The translations under genes were made by a program, and so were the position numbers. Source: an uncultured Lachnospiraceae bacterium (lineage in GTDB: Bacteria > Bacillota > Clostridia > Lachnospirales > Lachnospiraceae). From it: a stretch of DNA of 64,000 bases. The first letter of the stretch is position 1, and every line of letters starts with the position of its first letter. This document shows positions 50,629 to 57,997 of this stretch, in pieces. The notes under the pieces were generated by a model that had not been told where the DNA came from, made no database searches, and saw only the letters and a list, made by a program, of their open reading frames with translations. Where the stretch lies: NCBI GenBank assembly GCA_948794795.1, contig CAQGLR010000005.1, forward strand, positions 1-64,000, in the 5' to 3' direction.

Positions 50629-52353
50629 TTAAACATTTATAAACTTACCAGCCTCCACTTTCAGTTGTTTTGCAATCTTATGGTTATTTTCTGTCTTATT
50701 AGAAATCTGGTCAATTTCCTTTACAAGGTCTCCTGTATTAGTTGCAGCTGTTGTTACGGCATTAGCACTTTCATCAACTGCTGTTGCAATACCACCCATA
50801 GCCTCACTAATCTCATTCATAAGTTTTTCCAGGTTCACAGACATTTCACTAAACTTCATAACAATATGGTCTACATGGCTTGAATCCTTTTTATACTGTT
50901 CACCACCAGACAAAAAGTTATCATATGCTGGAAGGACCGACTCCTGCAGATATTTAATTATAATATCAGAATTCCTTACAAGCTCCTTGACAGCAGCAAT
51001 TACCATATTATTGATATTCTGTATATTTCCTGCTGTTTCACGGCTTGAATCTGCAAGCTGCCTTATTTCATCAGCAACTACAGCAAAACCTTTGCCTGCC
51101 TCCCCAGCCCTTGCAGCTTCTATTGAAGCATTTAAGGCAAGAAGGTTAGTCTGCGAAGAAATACTAAGTATCTCTTCTGTCAGGTCACCGACACGCTCTA
51201 CACTCTTAGAATCATCAACTGCTTTCTGAAGGGACTCAAGTATCCCGCTAACCACATTGCTCGCATCATTTTTATTTGCCACTGCATCCTGTTCTATATG
51301 GGACGCACGCTTTTTCATGCCATCTGCATAAGCAGATAAATCCTTAGAAGCATTTGCAAGCTCTTTTACATGGCCTGATATTGTAGTTGCATTATTATTT
51401 ATTGTAAAAACTGTAGCTGACACTTCTTCCATTGATGAAGAAAGTTCCTGCATGCCAGCAGAAATATCACATGCGTTTAAATTTACAGAAGAAACACTTT
51501 CCTGTACCTCATTTACCATTTTATCCAATGCATTTGAAGTGTTTGTAATTTTTCTCATAATCCCCTGCAAAGATTTAATAAATACATTTATCCCATTGCC
51601 CATCTGTGCAATTTCATCTTTACCTTTTACTTCTATACGTTTAGTCAGGTCTCCTTTACCAGCTTCAATGCCATCAATAATACTTTTAAGCTCAATACTG
51701 CTCTTCCTGGCTGGTCTTACAATTCCAAATATACACACCAGCACACTAAACGCTGCCAGTATAACAGCAAAAGCCATAAGCCCGAAACCAACCCTTTTTG
51801 CCCTGTTATAAATATTTTTACTATGTTCAACAGCGTCTTCCATATATTCCCGGTTCATTGTACGCATATTTGAAATTATTCCAAAAACTTCCGCTCCAGC
51901 ACCTGCAAGTTCTCCTGTGACAACGTCAAGTGCTTGTTCATTATTATTTTTTGCGCTGTATTCTATTGCACGTTTAAGAGTATCCTGGTAATCCAGGTAT
52001 TTACTTTGGAAAGTATTATATGTTTCTATCTCTGGAGGCGTCAGTTTTTCCTCAACATTTTTACATAATACTTCCATTTGCTCAAAAATTTGTGTTATTT
52101 CTTCCTCATATGTACGCATCCCTTCTGCATCTTCTGTTATACAGTGCGCATATGCTGTTCTTTCAAGTGCCTCAAATGATGTTGAAATACTTCCAAGCCA
52201 GGACATGCTTACCGCATAATTGCCAGAAATTTCTTCACTTGCCTCCATCATTGTGTCCATATTGGCTAAACTAACATAACAAGCCCCTATTAATAAAACT
52301 GCCAGCAAGATAACAGGCAGCATAACCTTAAACCCAATACCCCGGTTTCTCAT
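50629..52353 (-). CDS. methyl-accepting chemotaxis protein (four-helix-bundle type)
   Basis: A 574-residue chemoreceptor. Membrane helices at about 9-28 and 190-212 frame an extracellular helical region that contains repeated Glu-rich heptads (4HB_MCP pattern). HAMP follows (about 215-268), then the signalling coiled coil with the conserved tip QTNLLALNASIEAARAGEAG and methylation helices. No ligand can be inferred. It lies upstream of ylxM on the same strand, an unusual neighbour for that gene. Confidence 0.92.
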   Translation of the reverse strand: MRNRGIGFKVMLPVILLAVLLIGACYVSLANMDTMMEASEEISGNYAVSMSWLGSISTSFEALERTAYAHCITEDAEGMRTYEEEITQIFEQMEVLCKNVEEKLTPPEIETYNTFQSKYLDYQDTLKRAIEYSAKNNNEQALDVVTGELAGAGAEVFGIISNMRTMNREYMEDAVEHSKNIYNRAKRVGFGLMAFAVILAAFSVLVCIFGIVRPARKSSIELKSIIDGIEAGKGDLTKRIEVKGKDEIAQMGNGINVFIKSLQGIMRKITNTSNALDKMVNEVQESVSSVNLNACDISAGMQELSSSMEEVSATVFTINNNATTISGHVKELANASKDLSAYADGMKKRASHIEQDAVANKNDASNVVSGILESLQKAVDDSKSVERVGDLTEEILSISSQTNLLALNASIEAARAGEAGKGFAVVADEIRQLADSSRETAGNIQNINNMVIAAVKELVRNSDIIIKYLQESVLPAYDNFLSGGEQYKKDSSHVDHIVMKFSEMSVNLEKLMNEISEAMGGIATAVDESANAVTTAATNTGDLVKEIDQISNKTENNHKIAKQLKVEAGKFINV

Positions 52354-52424
52354 ATATCTTACCTCATCTTTCTTTTTTAATTAATATGCAAGGCTTCCAT
52401 AATTTTTTCACTATCTCCTAAATC

Positions 52425-52466
52425 GTCCCAGGCAAGGACTGTGTATAAAAATCCTTGGCCTGGGAC
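52425..52466 (-). terminator. hairpin after the decarboxylase operon
   Basis: GTCCCAGGC.AAGGA pairs with TCCTTG.GCCTGGGAC (52425-52466). It lies about 65 bp beyond the oadA stop. No U-tract follows directly, so it may be a processing/stability hairpin rather than a classic terminator. Confidence 0.6.
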
Positions 52467-52529
52467 TGTGTATCTCCAACCTTATCTTTATATAATATAA
52501 TGGATATCTTATATATTATACCATATTTT

Positions 52530-53942
52530 TTAAACAGGATATGCTATATTTTCTTTATCTGCTGCTGCAGGGTCAGCCTTATTCTGCTGTGCTTCCCTGT
52601 ATTTAAAGAACTCCATTGCAACCTGTGGGAAAAGTGCATATGAAAGTACATCTTCATCCTGCTGCTTGTACTGTTTCATTTCTTTCTCAAGGTCTGCAAG
52701 CTGTGGCTTAATTAAATCAGCTGGACGGCATGTAATTGGCTTAACGTCACCAACACACTTTTTCTGTACTTCAGGGTTAAATGGTTTAACTGTCTGTCCA
52801 AATTCACCTGCAAGAAGTTTCTTTGACTCTTTTGTAACCATCTTGTATCTCTCACCTGAAACTACGTTAAGTACAGCCTGTGTACCAACAATCTGTGATG
52901 AAGGGGTAACAAGAGGAGGCTCACCAAAGTCCTTACGTACCCTAGGCACTTCTTCAAGCACTTTCTCGTACTTATCTTCCTGTCCCATCTCTTTAAGCTG
53001 TGATACAAGGTTGCTAAGCATACCACCAGGAACCTGGTAACGCAGTGTCTGGATATTTACACCAAGCACCTTTGTATTCATAAGGCCTGACTTAAGTGCT
53101 TCCTCACGGAGCGGACGGAAGTAATCAGCTATCTCAGCAAGCTTATTCTGGTCAAGTCCTGTATCATAAGGTGTTCCCTTAAATGCTTCAACCATAACTT
53201 CTGTAGCTGGCTGGCTTGTACCCATTGAGAATGGTGACATAGCTGTATCAATAATATCACATCCTGCTTCTGCTGCTTTCATATATGTCATTGCAGCTAC
53301 ACCTGAAGTATAATGTGTATGCAGGTCGATAGGTATATCTACTGCTTCTTTCAGTACAGTAACAAGCTCTGTAGCCTTTACAGGTACTAAAAGCCCTGCC
53401 ATATCTTTGATACAGAGTGACTTAGCACCCATGTCTTCAATTCTCTTTGCCATATCCTTCCAGTAATCAAGTGTATAAGCATCACCAAGTGTATATGAAA
53501 GGGCTATCTGTGCATGGCCGTTCTCCTTATTTGCTGCCTTTACAGCTGTTTCAAGGTTACGAAGGTCATTAAGACAGTCAAATATACGTATTATATCAAT
53601 ACCATTTGCAATAGATTTCTGTACAAAGTATTCAACTACATCATCTGCATAATGGTTATAACCTAAGATATTCTGTCCACGGAATAACATCTGGAGCTTT
53701 GTGTTCTTAAAACCTGCCCTTAATTTCCTAAGCCTCTCCCAAGGGTCTTCTTTAAGGAACCTTAAGGAAGCATCAAATGTTGCACCACCCCAGCACTCAA
53801 CTGAATGGTACCCTACCTGGTCCATCTTATCTATTATTGGAAGCATCTGTTCTGTTGTCATCCTTGTGGCAATCAGTGACTGATGCGCATCACGGAGAAT
53901 AGTCTCCGTAATCTTTAAAGGTTTCTTTTCTATATCTGCCAT
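52530..53942 (-). CDS. oadA: oxaloacetate decarboxylase / pyruvate carboxylase type carboxyltransferase subunit
   Basis: A 470-residue carboxyltransferase (5S / OadA / PycB type) that moves CO2 between oxaloacetate or pyruvate and carboxybiotin. It has TETILRDAHQSLIATRMTTEQM (catalytic Asp in LRDAHQS), GGATFDASLRFL, the carbamylated-Lys motif SLCIKDMAGLL and the metal-binding DLHTHYTSG. The biotin domain that ends classical OadA is absent; it is encoded separately upstream. It is the last gene of the operon, 16 bp after oadB. Confidence 0.93.
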   Translation of the reverse strand: MADIEKKPLKITETILRDAHQSLIATRMTTEQMLPIIDKMDQVGYHSVECWGGATFDASLRFLKEDPWERLRKLRAGFKNTKLQMLFRGQNILGYNHYADDVVEYFVQKSIANGIDIIRIFDCLNDLRNLETAVKAANKENGHAQIALSYTLGDAYTLDYWKDMAKRIEDMGAKSLCIKDMAGLLVPVKATELVTVLKEAVDIPIDLHTHYTSGVAAMTYMKAAEAGCDIIDTAMSPFSMGTSQPATEVMVEAFKGTPYDTGLDQNKLAEIADYFRPLREEALKSGLMNTKVLGVNIQTLRYQVPGGMLSNLVSQLKEMGQEDKYEKVLEEVPRVRKDFGEPPLVTPSSQIVGTQAVLNVVSGERYKMVTKESKKLLAGEFGQTVKPFNPEVQKKCVGDVKPITCRPADLIKPQLADLEKEMKQYKQQDEDVLSYALFPQVAMEFFKYREAQQNKADPAAADKENIAYPV

Positions 53943-53958
53943 GATTTATCCTCCTAAA

Positions 53959-55113
53959 TTAGATGCCAAATATTGCCATAAATACACCAGCCGCAACCGC
54001 TGTACCAATAACACCTGCAACGTTTGGTCCCATTGCATGCATAAGCAGGAAGTTTGTAGGGTCTGCCTCTGAACCAACTTTCTGTGACACCCTTGCTGCC
54101 ATAGGCACTGCAGACACACCTGCTGAACCAATCAATGGGTTAATCCTGCCATGAGTAACTTTACACATCAGCTTGCCGAATAATACACCTGCCGCTGTAC
54201 CAACACAGAAAGCAACAAGTCCTAATACTACTATCTTAAGAGTTGAAGCCCTTAAAAATGCCTCTGCACTTGTAGACGCACCTACAGAAGTACCAAGCAG
54301 GATAACTACAATATACATAAGTGCATTGGAAGCTGTCTCTGCAAGCTGCTTTACAACACCAGACTCCCTGAAAAGGTTACCAAGCATAAGCATACCTACA
54401 AGAGGTGCAGTTGTTGGCAATATAAGACAAACAACAATAGTAACTATAATAGGGAAAAGTATCTTCTCTAATTTAGATACTGGACGTAACTGTTCCATCT
54501 TAATTTTACGCTCTTCCTCTGTTGTGAAAAGCTTCATAATAGGAGGCTGGATAATAGGCACAAGTGACATATATGAATATGCTGCCACTGCAATAGGACC
54601 CATATATTCAGTCTGCTTTAATTTACCACAAAGGAAAATAGATGTAGGCCCGTCAGCGCCACCTATAATTGATATTGCTGCTGCTGCCTTGTCATTAAAC
54701 CCAAGAAGGATAGCTATAAGGTAAGCAGAGAAAATACCAAACTGTGCTGCTGCTCCAAGAAGGAAACTTGCTGGATTAGCAATCAGCGGGCCAAAGTCCG
54801 TCATCGCACCAACACCAAGGAATATCAGTGAAGGTAAAATACTCCATTCATCAAGTAAATAGAAATAGTGTAATAAACCGCCGACACCATTTGATGTGTC
54901 CTCAGGGCTTGCCATAATATCAGGGTAAATATTTACCAGTATCATGCCAAATGCAATAGGGACTAACAATAATGGCTCGTACCCTTTTTTAATCGCCAGA
55001 TAGAGAAATATGCAGCCGACCAGTATCATAAGGTAATTACCAAGTGACAAACTGGTAAAAGCGGTCTGGCCTGCAAGGTTTTCTATCGTTGTAATAACGT
55101 AATCCAAAGCCAT
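53959..55113 (-). CDS. oadB: Na+-translocating decarboxylase beta subunit
   Basis: The integral membrane pump that decarboxylates carboxybiotin and expels Na+. The 384-residue protein has about nine to eleven hydrophobic segments, the LLHYFYLLDEWSILPSLIFLGVGAMTDFGPL region, GGADGPTSIFL (with the functionally important Asp of this family) and the C-terminal NPLIGSAGVSAVPMAARV and NFLLMHAMGPNVAGVIG motifs. It is six bases after the biotin protein stop and 16 before oadA. Confidence 0.95.
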   Translation of the reverse strand: MALDYVITTIENLAGQTAFTSLSLGNYLMILVGCIFLYLAIKKGYEPLLLVPIAFGMILVNIYPDIMASPEDTSNGVGGLLHYFYLLDEWSILPSLIFLGVGAMTDFGPLIANPASFLLGAAAQFGIFSAYLIAILLGFNDKAAAAISIIGGADGPTSIFLCGKLKQTEYMGPIAVAAYSYMSLVPIIQPPIMKLFTTEEERKIKMEQLRPVSKLEKILFPIIVTIVVCLILPTTAPLVGMLMLGNLFRESGVVKQLAETASNALMYIVVILLGTSVGASTSAEAFLRASTLKIVVLGLVAFCVGTAAGVLFGKLMCKVTHGRINPLIGSAGVSAVPMAARVSQKVGSEADPTNFLLMHAMGPNVAGVIGTAVAAGVFMAIFGI

Positions 55114-55119
55114 TCCCTC

Positions 55120-55491
55120 CTAGTTTAATGATGCAAGTACAGCTCCTGCTTCTACAGAATCACCTGCTGCCACATTGATGCCTGCTACTGTGCCATCCTG
55201 TGGTGCAACAATTTCATTCTCCATTTTCATAGCTTCTAATATCATAATAACATCGCCTTTTTTCACAGCCTGGCCTGCTGAAGCCTTAACAGATAAAATC
55301 TTTCCAGGCATTGGTGCATTTATCTTTACTGCACCTGCACCACCAGCTGGAGCAGCTGCCTTTGGCGCTGCTGCTTTAGGTGCTGCCGCTTTTGGAGCAG
55401 CTGCCTTAGGTGCTGCTGCTGCACCTGCGCCACCCTCTTCTACTGTAACATCATAAACATTACCATTAACAGTAATTGTGTAATTCTTCAT
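55120..55491 (-). CDS. biotin carrier protein of the decarboxylase
   Basis: A 123-residue biotin-carrier (GcdC/MmdC/1.3S type). Residues about 1-20 form a short beta start (MKNYTITVNGNVYDVTVEEG), followed by a flexible Ala/Pro linker of four AAPKA units (about 26-50), and the biotinyl domain with the biotinylated Lys in ILEAMKMENEI (about 90). The linker lets biotin swing between the two carboxyltransferases and the membrane pump. ATG 55491 has GGAGG upstream; the ATG five codons earlier overlaps it. Confidence 0.93.
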   Translation of the reverse strand: MKNYTITVNGNVYDVTVEEGGAGAAAAPKAAAPKAAAPKAAAPKAAAPAGGAGAVKINAPMPGKILSVKASAGQAVKKGDVIMILEAMKMENEIVAPQDGTVAGINVAAGDSVEAGAVLASLN

Positions 55492-55530
55492 TATTTTGTC
55501 CTCCATATACTTTATTAACTTATATGATTT

Positions 55531-56244
55531 TTATTTTCTGATAATTGAACGTATTATAAGACCATCTGTACATTCATTTTCACTTGCTGCTGCAATAGCT
55601 GCTGTAATAACTGCAACAAGTTCAAGGTCATCAGTTAAATCTTCTTCCTCTTCCTCAACAACAACAGGCGCTGGCTGTGGCTCTGCTACAGCTGGTACTG
55701 CTTCTTTGCTCTTATTCTGGGCATTGCCAATATATTTAAACTGCGCAATAATAATAGCAATAAATATAAGAACAAGGAACACTATACCCATGCTCATAAC
55801 TGTGTTAAGTCCTGCCCTGCCCATAATCTGGCCTTTACTCTCATATTTATCCACGTTCCATGAAGTTGTGTTGCCAGCTTCATCATAAGTTACTGAGAAT
55901 ACAAGCTTCTTGCCTGAACTTGTAAGAATTGTTTCATTTACTGTTGCAGTATCAGTAGTTATTGTAAAACTGCTGTCTTCTTTCTTGTCATATTCGCCAT
56001 ACTTTTCCCGCAACTTTCCTGACTCTGTATACAGAGCCAATGTATCATCATCCAGTTGGTCTGCATAATCTGATACAGCGCTGTCGAAATCATACTCAAA
56101 CCAGCTTTTTACAAAAGAGTCAGTATTTTCCTCAAGCACTTTTTCATCAAAATTCTCATTAGTCTTGACAAGACTAAAACTACATCCCGCCATCACCAGT
56201 ATACAGGATATGATACAGCAAATTAAAGCTAATCTCTTCTTCAT
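55531..56244 (-). CDS. OadG-like small subunit fused to lipoprotein domain
   Basis: A 237-residue protein with a lipoprotein signal (VMAGC, Cys21), an extracellular domain of about 115 residues resembling DUF3887 (FVKSWFEYDFDSAVSDYADQLDD), a membrane helix at about 152-172 (MGIVFLVLIFIAIIIAQF) and a cytoplasmic tail with Pro/Val linker and an acidic then helical end (DLELVAVITAAIAAASE). The helix plus tail is typical of OadG/gamma subunits, which stabilise the pump and bind Zn. The added extracellular domain is not part of classical OadG. It lies between the carboxyltransferase and the biotin protein genes. Confidence 0.8.
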   Translation of the reverse strand: MKKRLALICCIISCILVMAGCSFSLVKTNENFDEKVLEENTDSFVKSWFEYDFDSAVSDYADQLDDDTLALYTESGKLREKYGEYDKKEDSSFTITTDTATVNETILTSSGKKLVFSVTYDEAGNTTSWNVDKYESKGQIMGRAGLNTVMSMGIVFLVLIFIAIIIAQFKYIGNAQNKSKEAVPAVAEPQPAPVVVEEEEEDLTDDLELVAVITAAIAAASENECTDGLIIRSIIRK

Positions 56245-56258
56245 ATGCCACTCCTTAC

Positions 56259-57692
56259 CTAGATGGTTCCATGTTTTTTACCGATTGGATACCCGCTTTT
56301 TGAAAATAACATTTCAAACGCATATAATAACTGCTTCCTGGCTGAGCCTGGAGCCACTATTGCATCAATATAGCCTCTTGCTGCAGCTGCTTCTGTACTA
56401 GACTGTGCCGCAAATTCTGCTGCCCTTGAGCCTAAATCTGTGCCCTTGTCATCACCATACATAATCTTTGCTGCAACCTGTGCATCCATTACACCAATAT
56501 CAGCACCTTCAAGCGCAAATACCATATCAGCTCCAATATGCTTTGAATTCATACAGATATACGCACTTCCATATGCCTTGCCTGTGATAAAGTTTACTTT
56601 TGGCACATCTGATTCTGTAAATGCTGCTGTAAGCCTTGCTGCTGCTGACGCTATTGTTCTTTCCTCATCTACTGATGTTGCAAATCCCTCTACATTAGTA
56701 AGTGTAAGTACAGGAATATTAAATGCATCACACTTCTTAATAAATGAAACTGCTTTGTCACATCCTGCCGTAGTAAGGCGTGCATCATATTTTGCAGCTG
56801 TCTTGCCATTCTCATCAAACTGTGCAGTACGGTTAGCAATAACACCTACTGTCATACCATCAAGGCAGATAAAGCCTGTAACCATCTCTTTGGCATAGCC
56901 TTTCTTTACTTCCAGGAAGAAATTGTTGTCACCAATATCTTCAAGCGCTACAGCTGGGTCAGCTGTTTCTGCCGCAAAATCTTCTGTCATTCTGTTTAAG
57001 TCGTCCATACATTCATCAGAAAATGCTGTTTCATTATTGTTGGCAGGAAGAATTGAAACAAGTTCTCTTATACCTGTTAAAACTTCTTCTTCACCTTCTA
57101 AGACAAAATCTACTACTGATGCTTCCTGCTGGAAAGCAGCAGATGCAGTATCAAGCTTTTCTGTATAATTTCCTTCTAATGTGTTTGGTGAATTAACAAA
57201 AAGCTTTGCATTGTTTTTCTCCATAAATGTAAAATCACTCATTGCAGCAAGTATAGCAACTCCCCCGCCACAACTGCCAAATATAGCACTTATCTGTGGA
57301 ACTATACCTGATGCTTTTGTTTTTATCCTGTACACCTGGCCAAAACCTGCAAGTGCATCTGTAGATTCCTGAAGACGTATTCCTGCACAGTCAACCAGCC
57401 CGATTACAGGTACTCCTGTTTTCATTGCAAGCTCATATATATGTGCTATCTTCTTTGCATGCATCTCACCGATTGTACCATTAAGTGCAGATGCATCCTG
57501 GCTGTATATATAGACAGGATTATTCTGGACCAGCCCGTACCCGGTTACTACACCATCTGATGGCACTGACTTTTCCTGCATGTTAAAATCAGTGTTTCTC
57601 TTTGTGACACCAGCACCAATTTCAACAAAACTGTTCTCATCAACTAAAGCCGCAATACGGTCTTTTGCTGATAAAGCATTCTTGTTACTCAT
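56259..57692 (-). CDS. acyl-CoA carboxyltransferase subunit (MmdA/PccB type)
   Basis: A 477-residue carboxyltransferase of the crotonase fold (12S/MmdA/PccB). N-terminal half: RIAALVDENSFVEIGA, VTGYGLVQNNPVYIYSQD, GVPVIGLVDCAGIRLQE, ISAIFGSCGGGVA. C-terminal half: VGVIANRTAQFD, FNIPVLTLTNVEGFA, GKAYGSAYICMNSK, FALEGADIGVMDAQVAAKIM. It is somewhat shorter than usual (about 510), mostly in the central linker. It would take CO2 from an acyl-CoA such as methylmalonyl-CoA or malonyl-CoA. It is the first gene of the five-gene operon, 14 bp before the OadG-like gene. Confidence 0.9.
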   Translation of the reverse strand: MSNKNALSAKDRIAALVDENSFVEIGAGVTKRNTDFNMQEKSVPSDGVVTGYGLVQNNPVYIYSQDASALNGTIGEMHAKKIAHIYELAMKTGVPVIGLVDCAGIRLQESTDALAGFGQVYRIKTKASGIVPQISAIFGSCGGGVAILAAMSDFTFMEKNNAKLFVNSPNTLEGNYTEKLDTASAAFQQEASVVDFVLEGEEEVLTGIRELVSILPANNNETAFSDECMDDLNRMTEDFAAETADPAVALEDIGDNNFFLEVKKGYAKEMVTGFICLDGMTVGVIANRTAQFDENGKTAAKYDARLTTAGCDKAVSFIKKCDAFNIPVLTLTNVEGFATSVDEERTIASAAARLTAAFTESDVPKVNFITGKAYGSAYICMNSKHIGADMVFALEGADIGVMDAQVAAKIMYGDDKGTDLGSRAAEFAAQSSTEAAAARGYIDAIVAPGSARKQLLYAFEMLFSKSGYPIGKKHGTI

Positions 57693-57977
57693 GTTCAGCC
57701 CTCCAATATAGTAAAATTAATTGTGGCGGTTTTATTAAAGCCACCTGGCATAAGCCAATTTGTAAAAACAAAATCTATACCAAGTATAATTCTATTACTT
57801 TTACCATAAAATAGCAACCTTTTTATTTTGTTTATCTATTTCTTTTTGTAAAAAAGGTATTATTTACAGGGTATACAAAAAAATTTTGATTTTAAACCAG
57901 AGGCTGCCCGTTGTCCATCCGGTTGGTATTGCAGCAGAAATTTGATTTAAGAAATCCAGCACCAGTTCAGTAAAAAA
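57693..57977. other. intergenic region with composition shift
   Basis: No gene seen. From about 57890 leftward the DNA is AT-rich like the rest of the window; rightward it becomes GC-richer, which continues through the next gene. Confidence 0.6.
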
Positions 57978-57997
57978 AGGGGATATTGCTATCCCCT
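57978..57997 (-). terminator. terminator overlapping the stop of the 941-residue frame
   Basis: GGGGATA / TATCCCC with a four-base loop; the minus strand continues TTTTTTAC. It overlaps the end of the secreted-protein gene. Confidence 0.85.
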
